A DNA stretch of 64,000 nt from Alentia gelatinosa. Lineage: Eukaryota > Annelida > Polychaeta > Phyllodocida > Polynoidae. A program made the position numbers and the translations under genes. The notes under the pieces were generated by a model. The model had not been told where the DNA came from, made no database searches, and worked only from the letters and a program-made list of their open reading frames with translations. Numbering within the stretch: the stretch's first letter is position 1; each line of letters opens with the position of its first letter. Shown here in pieces: positions 1-12,729 of this stretch. The stretch lies in assembly GCA_950022655.1 (NCBI GenBank), contig OX465580.1:43212028-43276027 (forward strand). The letters are read 5' to 3'.

Positions 1-1153
1 AACCGAGGTATTAAGTTAATACCTCGCTTCACTCAGGTATAACTTGGTATCAATAATAAGCAGAAATTTAATTTAGTTAATAAAAAAGCATGTTTTAGAA
101 CTTAAGCTGATACATTCTGCACATTACAATAATGGTTCCCTCATTCCTCTTTAGGTCAATTATTATTACAACACATATCTTGTTAGCATACCTTTTATTA
201 TCACATGTTTCTGTTGACTGAATGACAATCTATTCAGGACTTCTCACCAGGCGAATATTGAACGGATACCAGGTCAGACAATGGAACAGCTTTTGTGACA
301 ATTTTCCTAAAAAAAATTGCAATCATCAATTGGAGTCTTTGGTTTCTCCACATTGATCCCCAACGTCTGTATAGAGCACAGGGTGAATACTACTTCCACC
401 GCGGTCCGCCAGGGAATCGGACGTGTTCAAGTGCTACCTGTGAAGCTGGCACCACTGCAGTTGGCTGACAACCACTGCTGCTGGCTGTTAAAGTCCATGT
501 GTAGCAGCACCCTCCACATGGTCTTTCTTTTGGGGGCAGGATGGCTACACACATGGCCTGATAGCTATCTGCCCTATATCATGATCCTGTGACGCCACTC
601 TCACATTACGTCGTGCCTTAGACGCTCTTATCTTTGTTAAGTTCATTCGTCATAGTGACTAGCGCATATTTTTGGTTATCATCACGTACTTTCAGAGTTC
701 AAAGGATAATTTTATATCTGCTCATACCTACTACTGATATCTGAACTAAAATATTAGCACATTGATAACCTTTTCCACAATTACTTATTTCTCGAATTAC
801 GTGATCACACGTTACATCCTGGCGTATAATACATACCCAAATACTATTCAACTTATTTACTTGATAAAACCATAAAACTAGAAAAGAACTTCTAAATAAA
901 GCATATAGCAAGTATTTAGCTTTAAGTTCACCTCTTTTTTTAAGCACACGAAGATGAACTTTGTTTTAGAATAAAAGCTGAATTGAACAATATCCTAAAT
1001 GCGAGTCTACCACAAATCAAATTTCATGAGTTTCTAGAGTCATCCAGAACACTAGATTTACGTGGTATTCATAATATTCCCGATATGAACGGATTATTTC
1101 CAGGTATTCTTATCAAGATGCTGTCATGGCTACATTATGGTGTCATTCTATTC
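1..1153. other. Downstream of WDR77, no gene recognised
   Basis: AT-rich sequence that should hold the WDR77 3' UTR (minus strand) and intergenic DNA. A minus-strand AATAAA (TTTATT at about 194-199) is the only simple poly(A) candidate seen and is distant. No other exon-like open frame with family resemblance was found. Confidence 0.5.
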
Positions 1154-1343
1154 CTAGCTTGGAGAGGGAGACAACGTATCCATATCCTCGTCGCACGCTG
1201 TTTTGGTTTCCATGGAGACAGGTTGCGGTTTGACGACGTGGCTGCGAACCGAGAAGTCCCAACCACACGTCACGAGATTCTCGTTATTGGTGGGATTCCA
1301 TGAGATCCCACGAACAAAGTCTTTGTGTAGGTCTGAACGCCAT
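1154..1343 (-). CDS. WDR77: WDR77 terminal exon
   Basis: 190 bp, acceptor TTTCAG, stop TAG at 1156-1154. It encodes RSDLHKDFVRGISWNP, CGWDFSVRSHVV and an acidic tail ending SPSPS. The human counterpart reads AHRDFVRDATWSP and VGWDHQVVHHVV. Confidence 0.94.
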
Positions 1344-4300
1344 CTGAAAAAAGATAAAAATAAAATTTATTCTTGAATATCCTGTAAACAATAAGCTTTC
1401 TCTCGTGTTTTATTTGCAAGCGAACAAATCAGAGGTTTATAAAGTCTATTCTCCATGTACAGGTCATATTCCCTACCTCCTTTGATGATGGTAAGGCACT
1501 TTTGCATTTTGATAAAAACACGACAGAGACAACAGACTATACTGAACACAATTTCCCCATATGCTATAGGTTTTTTTTAATGATAAAAACAGCCTAATGA
1601 GGCAGATCCAGATAAAACTTGGAATTTCAGCCATCAGAAAATACATTTTTTTCTAGCCACCATACTAAATATTGCTATGGGTTGGTGACTATAGTCGACA
1701 CCACCCGTTACAATGTGCTCCGAGGATGTGGATTCAGACTTTGTTCTGTTTCCAGGGGGACACCAACATTGTTGATTCATTTCAAAATGGTTTCGAGGAA
1801 CTTGGCAACAGATTGGTATCATATTGAAGGTAGATTCAAGGTAGCGTCGGCGGCTGATGAGGTGTTCTTGCCTCATCCTAACATACATATATGCTGATCC
1901 AGTCATAAGGCAGGTCTTCATTGTTCATTGTTTGTTCACACACAAAGTACCTGAAATTTATAAACTTTTTAACTTACATCACACTGCAGCTGGATGAGAA
2001 GTCAGATACGGCCACTTGACAGTCGTCAGAAGCGGAGGCTATCCAACCAGATCTGCTCGAGAGAATACATTTAGGGATTCAGGTATATAGGGTGTAAAGA
2101 TAAGTTATTTCACAGTAGACAACAAGCTGGTGGTGCCATTACACAATATACATGTGGTAAATTGATGTTTATCTAGAAATACCATACTAGTTACTTCACT
2201 AAAGGCTCTTTATAACAACAATAAACCACATATTGCACGTTAACTCTTCTCCACTTTCATCAAAATCATCTAACTGCACCTGGCTTTATATTGTCACATA
2301 ATAGCAATATATAGAGCAATAGTTCTTTTACTGGTACGTAATACACTGTTATAATTTTTTCCATTATTCTCGTTATCTTCTCTTACTTGACTAAGCCTTA
2401 GAGAATGCTGGAACATAGGGTTATCTTTTTTATCAACACAAAGTCGGCCGTACTCTCTGGCCTTTAGACTACAAGCAGTAACTACCAAGAGGTACAATGT
2501 ATATTCGACCGCAAGAAGAAACGACATCTCCTTCAGTTTATCTTGTCATTGTATGATACTATAAATATCAGAGAGAAACTCACTTGTGCGGAGAGAATGC
2601 CAGTCTATGAACGATTCTTGTGTGAGGTTTGACGATCTGTGGCGCCGTTTCCCGGTTACTGTGGTCAAAGAGACCGACTGCCCCGCCTTCACTGCCCACG
2701 GCGAAAGAGCACTGCTGCCCCGGCTGCCACGCCACGACCGTCGGGTGCGACTTCAGGGTAGAGACATCTACAAATACAGGAATAAAATCTCAGTGTGGGT
2801 TCATTTAGTGCATTTCTTCTGGCAGAATTGACAGTTAGTAGACGAGTGTAGATTTAATCTGATATGAGCTTCTGCCGGTTACATACTGAATAAATTGTTT
2901 TGTAGTATTTATTGACTATATTCTCCTATCTTTTAACTTGATCGGTTGAGACGCAATATCCTGTGAAGTTAAATGTCTTAAAGTTAACAAGAAACGTGAG
3001 CGTGGAGAATATTTTGACCAAGAAAATCAAACTAAATAATTCCACACTATGACCAACGATGGTGATTTGGGCACAACTATTATCAGTCAAGCATCAAGTG
3101 GGTCCATTACCAGTAGTTGGCATACACATCGGCACTACTGAGCCTCGTACCCCAGGGATCCAAAGGGCAGCGCACTACCGGCCAAGTCATTCCGTCACCA
3201 TCACAGAAAATAAAACCAACAAGGAAACCTACCTATGATAGATGCTGGCTTTGGTTTTCTCGTGTCCCATAACAATAATCTGCCGTCCTGTTAAGAATAT
3301 GAAATACAAACCATCAACTCAGTCAGCCTGGCCAACAAAAGAGTATGAATCTACATAATTGAACAAATCATTATCATTTAAGAAACTCCATGTTTTTCAA
3401 TTATATATCAAATTTACTTTTTTTTCTTATTGGTAGTATATTACATTTACAGTGGTATAGAGAGTGTAATACCTACCTGTCCACATGAGAGGAATACGTT
3501 TGGCTCCGTTGGGTGGCAGGCTACGTTGGTGACAGCGCCGTAGTGGGCTGCAAGCAAATGTACAATTCCTATGGTCACATACTTATGAAACACCACGGAG
3601 TCTCGTGCTTCTATTGAGATTAAATATCTTGATACAAATACAAATCTAGTGGGAATATGATAATGGGAAAATTCAAATGAAACCATTTCGTCGGAATTAA
3701 ATATCTAACCTCATCATTAGGGCGGACATTAAAACCGCTTATTGGTATCACTTTTCCAGGCTCCATGGAGGGTGGGGGCTCATTACATGTATTTACAGTG
3801 TACTGTGTAAAGAAAAGAGGAAAGTAAGTCTTGGTACTTGATTACTAAATTTATTATGACTGAAGTATTAATCAGTGATTACCTGTGAAACTTTGTGTTG
3901 AAGTCATTTCCTCAAGGTCCCATAACTTAACACTGAAATAGAATATTAATGACTTTTGTATCAAGGACTAGGGACAGTCAAGCCACAAGAAGAAAGGAGG
4001 GTGGGATTTGTCATGTAGCGCCCTGTCATGCAGGAATGTTACAGACAGATGTAATGTGTGAGTCATATCTTACAGATATTGTCATGCACAGACCTGTAAT
4101 ATCATATTGAGATCACAGCATATAGGATCATGTCAACTATGGATGTCATGCCATCGATTATACACTGTACATGGTTTGTTTGAGTAGTTTAACGTCCACT
4201 ATGTTCTATCAACTTGCTTATGCATGGATCGCGTGATATTGGCTAGTGGCTAACAGGTACATGACACAAAATAGCATGAATCGACACAATATCAATGTAT

Positions 4301-5361
4301 ACAGGGTTGGGAGTTGCTTATATAAATTTATGTTGGATGAATTTGCAAAGCAACCCTATCTAATAACTACGACAGGGTTAAAATTTATTGTGGCTTTAAT
4401 GGTACAAGGCTCAGAGCCTGGTTCTACTATACTAATATAAAATCGTACATTAGCTCTTCCTAATTTTGTTTCCTAGTTTTACTATATCGACGATAGCTGA
4501 CCCTCAGCGACGTAATATGTTTGTAATAGGTTAGCTGGCTGTTTTACCTCCTGTCGTTGCTACCACTGACAGCTGAGTTTGCGGTGGCGCCGACGGACAC
4601 AGAGGTGACGGTGCTGTCATGGCCCTCCATGTTTGCCACCCGGGTCAATGTAGCCTCTTTTTCGTTAAGGTCCAGTATCTGCACCATGCCTGCAGGTCAT
4701 AAAGGAAGAAAACAACTCTAATGACAATGAATGAATTAACATTTCTTATTCATAACTGACAATACCATGTATCCTTCATAAATGAGTGAAATCTTCAGAA
4801 ATTCATTGAGGAGATATTCGTATCAAAGTTTATGATGAATGTGGTATATCGTCTGTGCTTAGATTAAACACCTATACCCCTGGCCTCTACAGCGACTGAG
4901 TGTGCCTGACTTGTCATGGTCGAAAATAACATTGTTGAAGTCTATTAACACGCTGGCAAATATTTTTTTTATTCTTTTCAATTTCCACCCCCCCCCCCCC
5001 CTATCGGATGGTCTTTTCGAAAGGGGTCTGCTTATCATGGGCCATAACAGGAGCCCCGGAGTAGGTATCCATAACATAATGCATAAGACCTACGCCATAA
5101 TACTGGCATCCAATATCAACACTATATAAACGGCATTGTATTTTAACTTTATCAGAGAACGACGAGAGTAATTACCCGAGTCTGTGCCCAGTAGAACCTG
5201 GGTGTCGGATAGGAGTTTGATATCATTGACGCCCGTGTCAAGCTCAACTCCAGCTGAGCATTTTTCCACGTCCGGTGCATTTTCTACTTTATCAAAATAC
5301 CATAACGATCCTGACCAGTAGCGGCCCGTCAAGCTGGAAGCCGCTAGGAACAAAGAGCCAT
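1154..5361 (-). CDS. WDR77: WDR77/MEP50-like methylosome WD-repeat protein, 5' partial (8 exons)
   Basis: Orthologue of WDR77/MEP50 (Valois in flies), the beta-propeller cofactor of PRMT5 that presents histones H4/H2A and Sm proteins for symmetric arginine dimethylation in nucleus and cytoplasm. Eight minus-strand exons join in phase to 317 residues plus TAG: 5361-5176, 4689-4548, 3932-3883, 3547-3477, 3287-3233, 2767-2584, 2052-1978, 1343-1154. Diagnostic strings are LAASSLTGRYWSGSLWYF and CSAGVELDTGV at the start, SGSNDRSVKLWDLEE, LLLWDTRKPKPAS, and KDFVRGISWNP followed by CGWD near the end. These match human WDR77 blade by blade. All introns are GT-AG. The human protein is 342 aa, so only about the first 40 residues are missing. 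Their exon ends in phase 1 and should lie above 5361 but was not recognised. Identity is very secure; the start is absent. Confidence 0.95.
1978..2052 (-). CDS. WDR77: WDR77 exon: SASDDCQVAVSD
   Basis: 75 bp, acceptor GAGCAG, donor GTAAGT. It encodes SGWIASASDDCQVAVSDFSS, aligned to the human segment reading LASLSEDCSLAVLDSS. Confidence 0.92.
2584..2767 (-). CDS. WDR77: WDR77 exon: fourth and fifth blades
   Basis: 184 bp, acceptor TTGTAG, donor GTGAGT. It encodes SHPTVVAWQPGQ, then FAVGSEGGAVGLFD and IVHRLAFSPH. Both phases agree with the neighbouring exons. Confidence 0.93.
3233..3287 (-). CDS. WDR77: WDR77 micro-exon: DGRLLLWDTRKPKPAS
   Basis: 55 bp, acceptor AACAG, donor GTAGGT. DGRLLLWDTRKPKPASII matches the human ILLWDTRCPKPAS block, the most recognisable peptide of this family. 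Confidence 0.95.
3477..3547 (-). CDS. WDR77: WDR77 exon: AHYGAVTNVACHP
   Basis: 71 bp, acceptor TTGCAG, donor GTAGGT, ends in phase 0. It encodes AHYGAVTNVACHPTEPNVFL and SCGQ, aligned to the human segment that reads HAAQVTCVAASP then VFLSC. Confidence 0.95.
3883..3932 (-). CDS. WDR77: WDR77 micro-exon: SVKLWDLEE
   Basis: 50 bp, acceptor TTTCAG, donor GTAATC. It encodes SVKLWDLEEMTSTQSFT, the D strand of a WD repeat. Too short to stand out alone, but it is needed to join its neighbours and keeps phase exactly. Confidence 0.92.
4178..4212 (-). repeat. SINE 3'-end fragment
   Basis: The plus strand reads AGTAGTTTAACGTCC, the complement of a GGACGTTAAACT-type 3' tail also seen in the fuller SINE at 19651-19932. 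It lies in a WDR77 intron. Only the tail is recognisable. Confidence 0.4.
4548..4689 (-). CDS. WDR77: WDR77 exon: second blade
   Basis: 142 bp, acceptor CTGCAG, donor AG|GTAAAA. It encodes MVQILDLNEKEATL, then the blade start GHDSTVTSVSV and AVSGSNDR. The last codon is completed by the next exon to read SNDRSVKLWD, a standard WD ending. Confidence 0.93.
5176..5361 (-). CDS. WDR77: WDR77 exon: first propeller blade
   Basis: 186 bp. It begins with two bases of a split codon (previous exon ends in phase 1) after a TTACAG acceptor and ends in phase 1 at GTAATT. It encodes the blade with AASSLTGRYWSGSLWYF and ends LLGTDSG. The preceding residues DG or NG and the N-terminal tail come from an exon not found. 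Confidence 0.93.
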
Positions 5362-8300
5362 CTGTAATACAGTAAAAAGTACTGATATTAGATCAATTGA
5401 GAAAGCATAGACATATACCATACGTGTATGGAGCAAGTGAATTTGATCCGAGAAACTCTGCTTGCCTTACGTTGTGTGTCACTTTCAGGACGTCAACTGA
5501 TCAGTTTCTCGACTAGTGAGTACCTGATTCTGAATCAAATAACTTCAACAAAAGCTTATCTATTGTTTTAGTTTTGTTGAGGTTGAGACATGTTTAGTAT
5601 ACCACACACTTGAATACAACTCTGTGAGCAGATTAAACTATAAGCTAGATAACCAAAACCTACGATGAAGGCTAAAGGTTTGCAATATATCTAACCACTA
5701 TCAATGATAATATCTTACTGACTCAGACTGTGTTACATACTTGTTGGAGCATAAAAATGACACTGATACGCATAATATAAAACTATAACGCAATACACAG
5801 TACATAGAAATATAGTACCGGTACATTAAATGTTCAGATTTTAAATCAGATTAATGATACGAGGCACATACACTTCTTCACAAAACCAATGCAAAAATAG
5901 AAGAAGAAAAAAAGATCTTAAATGAGATAATTGACTAAGAATAGGAGTAGTGTTCTCCTTGCAGTAGTGTAAAATTTCTGCTTTCTTCACTAAAAAATAG
6001 ATGATACTCATTACCAATCACGTTTAGTTCGCACATGTGACATATTAGTAGCTCCTTTTCAACAGCTTTCCCCTTTTTAGTATATCCCATCCTTATTTTG
6101 GGCAATCTGTTGTTACCAGTGCATAACCCAGTTAAAGCTATTCTATTGTTCTTGACAATTCAATTAAATATAGTTCAAGTTCAAAAATAACCTTTGAATT
6201 CCTTATCCAAAATGCAAGATGTGCGTTCTGCAATATAGCTGCACCATTGTGACATAATCATGGTCGTCAGACATCTATTGGTAATTCGGAACTTTATTTA
6301 CTCAACAATCAGATGGCATTATATATGATCCATCTCTGGTAGTGAATGTTGGTACAGTGCAGGGGTTATGGATCTCTTATGAGAAAGATAACACTCATTT
6401 CCTCTCACTCATTAGATACACCCTCAATCCCCTACTCACAGGTTCTCTACATCAACTAAACTTGGTACGCACAAGCATAAAATCCACACATGAGACATCT
6501 CAAGAGAATTTAATCCCTTTCATTGACACACTAGTCAAACTAGAACACAATCGCCTGTACGAATGCTGGACGATAAGCTTCGGAGCCGGCACGCCTCGCT
6601 TTTCCGCGCGTGAGCGGCGGACCATACGATTTTTCGGGTGTGGACGAACCGCAGTGGACTGTCAATCTGGCTAAGCATATTATTCTTCAGAACGGTGAGG
6701 CCGATTGTCTTCATATTTGGAAGGCTTATAGGTCACATATGTGCCTAACTCGTCTAAAAGTTTCATTGCTTAATTCCTATGGGAAGTGCGGAAAATGCGG
6801 AAAATTCTGTGACATTTTCTTCCGATCGCTATGTGCACCTATTATCACTCATGTGCGATCCTGTCAAGGACCCCACCTTTTCCGGGTGATTTCACTCATT
6901 TCTCATAAGAATTAAGACATGAAACTTTAACATAAGGTAGGGAAATATGTATCCTATGTTCGTTTCAAGTATGAAGAAGATTGGCCACTCCGAACTACCG
7001 AAATTCGAAAACAAAGCTCATCGTCCGAGGCGGCCACGGCGCCAAGTACCAAAACCGAATCGTATCGTCCAATTCGCGAAGCTTATCGTCCCAAGCGTGA
7101 AGGCTTCAAGTCGTATGGTCCAAGTACCGCCTGTACAATGACCTGTACTCCAAACCCACAGATGCGAACAACTATTTACATTTCTCTGCCCATCCGAAAT
7201 ATTGTAAGGAGAGCATCCCATGAAGTTAATCCCTGCCCATAAAGGGAATCTTTACAAGAAGATAATATGACAGAGACTTCCCTACACATACAACTGAGGA
7301 AGGTTATGGCACGACAATTTCTGTGTCTTCTTATTCACCTTTCAATCTTCATATGGCCATTATGGGGACTATTATACCCTAGGTAAAATATCCAATCCCT
7401 CATCTCAGTTGTGGACAGGGCTGGTTATAGTAACTTACACTGGCTAACCATACCCATTCTTTGTTAGTGCTCCTGTCCTGAGGATGAGGAAATCTTGTTG
7501 CAAGGGGACCGTCCATATTAAAATGACGTTATACAACGGGGGATGGAGAAGGGGGGGGGGGGGGGGTGCTGTCTCCATGACCAAGAATGCTAAGGGTTAT
7601 TTGACAAAGCATGACAAAGTGTGTGTGTAGGGGGGGGGGGACTCAAATGGTCAAAAATAACATGACATCATTTGTGGACACCCCCCCCCCCCCCACCACA
7701 CACACACACACACTAGTACCTTTTAAAAATATAAGTTTAACACTTTCCTCTCATCGAAAGTAATTTTTGATTTCAAAGCCTAGAAGTTATGCCGATTAAT
7801 TTGCTGGAGTGGAGAATGCATCATCGCATACGGATATAAAGTAAATCATCTTTAGAAGCCAACAGAAGTAGCTAAATCACTAGATGTAATACGTAAAAAA
7901 AGAAAAAGCCGGTATCAGTACAGTACTCTCTCACTCAGTAGCACTAGCACTAGCAGTTAAAAGACGAGTACTTCTTCATTCATCAAGAATGTTTTCACCA
8001 AAAGATGAACTTGCTCTCGGCCCATATGCAATCAATAGATGTTCGAAATAAAGTAATTGCCTGATCTATGGAGAGTTGAATCTAGATGATGGTGGACCAT
8101 GGCTGGTATGTGTGCCATTCTGGAATAAACATCTCCATTTGTGTCCTTTTCCGAAGTCATCTTCATTTTCTCTCGCAAGTTTTCGCCGCTAGTGCACGTG
8201 CAGTGATAACCTGGTACCTAGGTGTGTATTATTTGGCCATATTGTAGCATTGGGAAGGGCTGCGGTACCAGCTTAGAGAAACAGTTCAGTTACCTCCGAT

Positions 8301-8430
8301 AGAGGACTCTTTAATTATTCGAAAAATATATCCTTGCTCCTTATGATTTATTACAATGATTAAATGGTATTCCATACGTGTTTTTGAAAATAGCAATTTG
8401 TGATTATAACTTTTTGGTCTCTATCATCTC
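5362..8430. other. WDR77 5' side: no exon found
   Basis: The WDR77 first exon is expected on the minus strand here or beyond. No donor preceded by a plausible N-terminal frame ending in phase 1 was found. The stretch is AT-rich, with GC-rich patches at about 6570-6680 and 7015-7140 that share a word such as ACCATACGATTTTTCGG in inverted, diverged form, and poly-G/poly-C tracts at about 7546-7694. Confidence 0.5.
7547..7695. repeat. Poly-G / poly-C tracts
   Basis: A G run of about 19 at 7547, a G run of about 10 at 7630 and a C run of about 14 at 7681, followed by a short CA repeat. Similar pure tracts occur at about 4987 (C), 13951 (G) and 60170 (G). Confidence 0.8.
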
Positions 8431-8464
8431 GGAAATACATGTCGCAAACTCAACCGTATTACGA

Positions 8465-8763
8465 GCAGCGGTACGATTAGCCATGCGTGAGTAGCCCTCA
8501 AGTATACAACGCCAATGTAGCCCTGAGGTCTACTCCGCTGCCAGCCAATCACGCGGCAGCAAGTCTTGCACCCGGCCGCATTACCTTCGCTTCTGTTATC
8601 TACACGCAATAAAGTAGTTCCCCATTGATACTCAATTATAACTTGGAATATTGCAATATGTCATTATATATAATAAATTTTCACGATCACAGACTATACA
8701 AACTAGAATTTGTCTGCCTTTGACCTATCTGTGCCCTATATGGATTCACAATTCGCAGCTCTG
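8465..8763 (+). repeat. Dispersed repeat, copy 1 (related to 17778-18080)
   Basis: Direct, diverged copy of 17778-18080. Shared words include AGCGGTACGATT, GCCAATGTAGCCCTGAGG, CACGCAATAAAGTAGTT and CACAATTCGCAGCTCTG. It starts with a piece that also occurs inverted just upstream of TMEM9 (24437-24500). Confidence 0.75.
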
Positions 8764-8999
8764 TTACAAGTCATTCCTGGAACTCACTTGCTTAGTTGCT
8801 AACGTTATCATCACATCTAGATCTCCTCTAGAGCCCAGACCCTCCTTTGCGGCAAAACATGCAGTAGGTTTGTATCTTAAAGCTGAGCTTCAGCAGACCA
8901 TTCACATTACATATTCTTGTTTTTTTAAATTTACTATTTGGTTTCATTTTGACAAGTGGTCAAGACTTGACACTGACTGTATGGTACTAACTTACTATT

Positions 9000-9168
9000 G
9001 TAAAACTGGATGAGGTTTAATCTTGGCCACCGTATTCCACGACTGGAGTTTGGCAAAGTGACTTCATGAGGCGAAGCCGAGTGAAGTCCGGATCCAAAAC
9101 TTCAGGAGTGGAATGCGGTGGCCAAGATCAAAACGAATCAGGTTTTGGTTTTATCCTACCCTATCTCC
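9000..9168. repeat. Foldback MITE-like element, copy 1
   Basis: Long imperfect palindrome. The left arm TCTTGGCCACCGTATTCCAC pairs with the right arm GTGGAATGCGGTGGCCAAGA around an inner hairpin with core GAGGCGAAGCCGAG. It is an inverted, diverged copy of 12730-12886. Confidence 0.8.
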
Positions 9169-9448
9169 TCGATTTTGGGATATTACGTGATAACAATGCT
9201 GTATGCCACTAGAGTAGTACTAGTGGCGTGTATTATCGGCAGGCGTGTATTATCGGCACCTCTGATATATTTTATCGATTTATTCAATAGAAACATTTTA
9301 TAGAAATGATTTCATATACATGAATCAGTGTGTGTATCCTTGCGTTACCTTTGATTTAATAGGAGACGATTGCAACCCTTCTTGGTCAATATATTTTATA
9401 TTTCATAATTCCTTGTTAATGCTCAACTGAGATATAAATTGGGAAATT

Positions 9449-9572
9449 GTAAAACTTTAATTACATGTTACACAAAGTGGTAAAAGCGCAGATCCGGGAG
9501 GCCCCAGATCGTAATACTTTAATTTCATGTTACACAAAGTGGTAAAAGCGCAGATCCGGGAGGCCCCAGATC
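9449..9572. repeat. Tandem duplication of a 62-bp unit
   Basis: Two adjacent, nearly identical 62-bp units (9449-9510 and 9511-9572). Each contains TTACACAAAGTGGTAAAAGC and ends GGAGGCCCCAGATC. Confidence 0.9.
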
Positions 9573-9581
9573 TGCTCTTTT

Positions 9582-10282
9582 AAGGGGGGCGTCCACCAGA
9601 GCAGACACGCCTCCCGACACTTCCGACACGCCCTCTGCGACACAGATTTCGTTTATCGCTGACGTTTTATTTGGTTGATCACGGTTCTACGACACACCCC
9701 GACACGCCCCGATAAGAAGGGCCGTGTCGGGAGCCTCCCGACACACTGTGACAAGATCGTCACAGACCGTGTTGCAGCGTGTCGCAGCATGTTTATACAT
9801 ATTTACATAAGAGAACTAGAATGTATTCACTTTATTAGGGATGTCCGATAGTGTCAGTGGGTCAAGGATATACACATATATTTTTTTAGGCTCTAAAAAC
9901 TCATTTTGATGTCAAATATAGGAATAATTGATTTCAGATATCTAGACCCTATCAAAAATGTCCATATTTACAGTGCATAAGGCCCTTTATATCTGCTATC
10001 TAGTTTCAAAATTTCATAATTTACTGTTGAGTATTTCTCACATGAGAATGTTTTTCCGGCAGAATACCCTACGATGCTCCCGTATGCACTGTTTTCCGCC
10101 GTTTTTGTGTCGTAGTGTGTCGGTACCTATGATCGCTATTTTTTGGGTAACCAGCAGTGTCGCAGAGTGGCACCGCCATGTCTGCGACAGAATCTCCCGA
10201 CACGCTGCGACACTGAAGTTCTGTGTCGCAGCTTGTCAGGAGGACTATCGTAGCGTGTCTGCTCTGGTGGACGCAGCCCTTT
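9582..10282. repeat. TIR element with GTGTCGGGAG-type subrepeats
   Basis: Terminal inverted repeats of about 29 bp. GCGTCCACCAGAGCAGACAC (from 9589) is matched on the other strand by the end near 10254-10282. Both subterminal regions are built from short words around CCCGACAC / TGTCGCAG, in opposite orientation on the two sides. About 700 bp, no transposase frame, so a non-autonomous foldback or MITE. Confidence 0.8.
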
Positions 10283-10927
10283 ACCCACAAAGTGACCCGG
10301 GAGTACGGAATATTGCTGTATATTCTGTCTCCACAATACACAGAGATCCATGTATGTATACATCTAACCCAATCTGGACCCCAGGTATACATCTGTAGCG
10401 TTCCCTCTAGTCGCTGAAAGTGTATGACCACTTTCCGCGATCGTCAGCTGACCAGAGGTTCCGAGACGTCAGTCGCTACCCTTTACTTACCGTGCCAGTA
10501 CAGGTGGGTGCGGCTTGACCCACTGGAAAGGGCAGGGAGATGCAGAATCTACCAACTACCACGTCACTATGAAAACAAAACCAGATTCCGGACTGTTTCA
10601 GTTACCGAGCTTTTATTACGGTACAACTTTGTACAACATTGATGCTATGGGGCACCAACTAGCACGTGAAGAGATACTGGTCTCTTCAACGTTGAAAAGG
10701 TGCTACAACACAACCTTACCAACACGTGAGGCTCCAGGTGTTCACTCTATATAGAGGCTCCGCGAGAAGTCCTGTCAACCCGCTGTGGACTCAGCCTTAT
10801 ATGGTGGCTGAGTTACATAATGCGGGCGACCCCGTGGCATTTGCATACTGCGGGTCCGCCGGCTTTACCGCACAGCAAGGATCGGCTCTCGCGCCACCTA
10901 GTGTAAAGTGAAACAGACACTGCATGA

Positions 10928-11810
10928 CTACCCTGACCCCTACACATCCAACCCCATCTAGACTCCAGGTATACAACTATACCCACTTGTAGACCTCAGG
11001 TATACATCTAACCCAATGTAGACCTCAGGTATACCTCTAAATCAATGTAGACCTCAGGTATACATCCAACCCCATGTAGACCTCAGGTATACATCTAACC
11101 CCATCTAAACCCCACATATACATCTAACCACATGTAGACCTCAGGTATACATCTAACCCCATGTAGACCCCTGGTATACATCCAACCCCATCTAGACCCC
11201 AGCTATACAACTAACCACTTGAAGACCCCAGGTATACAACTATAACCACTTGTAAACTTCAGTTATACATCTAACCCTATGTAGACCTCAGGTATACATC
11301 TAAATCAATGTAGACCTCAAGTATACATCCAACCCCATGTAGACCTCAGGTATACATCCAACCCCATGTAGACCTCAGGTATACATTCAACCCCATGTAG
11401 ACCTCAGGTATACATCCAACCCCATGTAGACCTCAGGTATACATCTAACCCCATCTAGACCCCAGGTATACATCCAACCCCATCTAGACCCCAGCTATAC
11501 AATTAACCACTTGAAGACCCCAGGTATACAACTATAACCACTTGTAGACTTCAGGTATACATCTAACCCTATGTAGACCTCAGGTATACATCTAAATCAA
11601 TGTAGACCTCAAGTATACATCCAACCCCATGTAGACCTCAGGTATACATCCAACCCCATGTAGACCTCAGGTATACATTCAACCCCATGTAGACCTCAGG
11701 TATACATCCAACCCCATGTAGACCTCAGGTATACATCCAACCCCATGTAGACCTCAGGTATACATCTAAACAGATGTAGAACTCAGATATACATCAAACC
11801 AAATGTAGGC
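10928..11810. repeat. 29-bp minisatellite array, largest block
   Basis: About 30 copies of a 29-bp unit containing ATGTAGACCTCAGGTATACA followed by TC(T/C)AACCCC. Variants alternate between CTCAGG and CCCAGG. The same unit recurs, mostly inverted, at six other places up to 23.5 kb. The flank at about 10790-10927 (GGGTCCGCCGGCTTTACCGC) is repeated at 22045-22138. Confidence 0.95.
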
Positions 11811-11819
11811 ATTAGATAT

Positions 11820-12060
11820 TGTAGTACAGAATACGAACACACCGAAGTACAGTTACAAAGGTTTATTCTACCACAAACAGATAAGCCTCAAGCAGCACAA
11901 GGTAATGTATTATGGCTAATAGGCCCCGGAGGCAACGCGCACGGTAAGGTAAGTGGTATTAAGTCTCTAATCAGGAGTCTCTACACGGGTCTCTCACACA
12001 GGTCTCCCGGCCGGCGCCTCGTCTGGTTTCCGTCTCCGCCCGTCAGGTAGGTGGTATTAT
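11820..12060 (-). mobile_element. LTR fragment, same family as 21052-21580
   Basis: Begins TGTAGTACAGAATACGA and continues TTACAAAGGTTTATTC, the reverse complement of the 3' end of the solo LTR at 21052-21580. The opposite LTR end is not recognisable, so this is a truncated or diverged copy. The right boundary is approximate. Confidence 0.6.
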
Positions 12061-12729
12061 CCTACCCCTAATATAAAATCCCATAGGCTTAACATTATGT
12101 TTCCGTATGCGCCGGTATGTCGCACACGGAGAAAAAATCGCTCCTAGGAGCGTACAAGACTTCAAGGCGTGTACTGACCCTTGACCTTAGTGTCCTAGTT
12201 GCTAACCTTTTGAAGATTTGTAAATAAAAGATTATGATGTCTTCATATGTTCATTTTCTTTGTTTATTTTTTAATATATATCAGTTAACATAAAAGATTA
12301 TGGCAAAAATGTTGTAGAACTTAAAAAAAGAATAAAAAACATAGCGACCTATATAATATCGGACAAGTAGGGCGAAGCACAACTCATGACGTCATCACAA
12401 ACATGTGTTGAGAATTCCCTAACTTGGTCGGAAAGTGTATTGTCAACAAGATATGAAGATATCTACAGCGATATAATTTCATTTCGGTGAGTTCATTCAC
12501 ATTCCCAATTAGATTTATGATATCTAGACGTGGTGGGTCAATAGCAAAAATTGTATTTTTTAGATAGTATGTTTATCGGCACGATATGTTGCCATTGCAA
12601 GTCAATGAATTTGAGCTTGACAAGTAGACTTGCGATAGTCACTCAAGAGAACAACAGAATATGATATGGCGGACTTCAGAAAGTTTGTTTTGTGTTTTTT
12701 TGTTATTATTTTCATATAAAAATATCGTT

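Noticed and set aside
5408..5520. Minus-strand frame ending CGTATG|GTATAT as WDR77 exon 1
   Set aside because: Weak donor, an upstream in-frame stop without a Met, no family similarity.
10069..10431. 120-codon minus frame
   Set aside because: It lies within the TIR element and its subrepeats, with frames open on both strands because of GC-rich subrepeats. No family similarity.
10424..10560. Strong minus-strand donor (CACG|GTAAGT at about 10490) as end of the missing WDR77 exon 1
   Set aside because: The phase-1 frame reaches a stop (TAG) within about 20 codons with no Met, and the residues do not resemble the WDR77 N-terminus.
10928..11810. Possible CRISPR-like array
   Set aside because: The unit is a head-to-tail 29-bp tandem repeat without unique spacers, in animal DNA.
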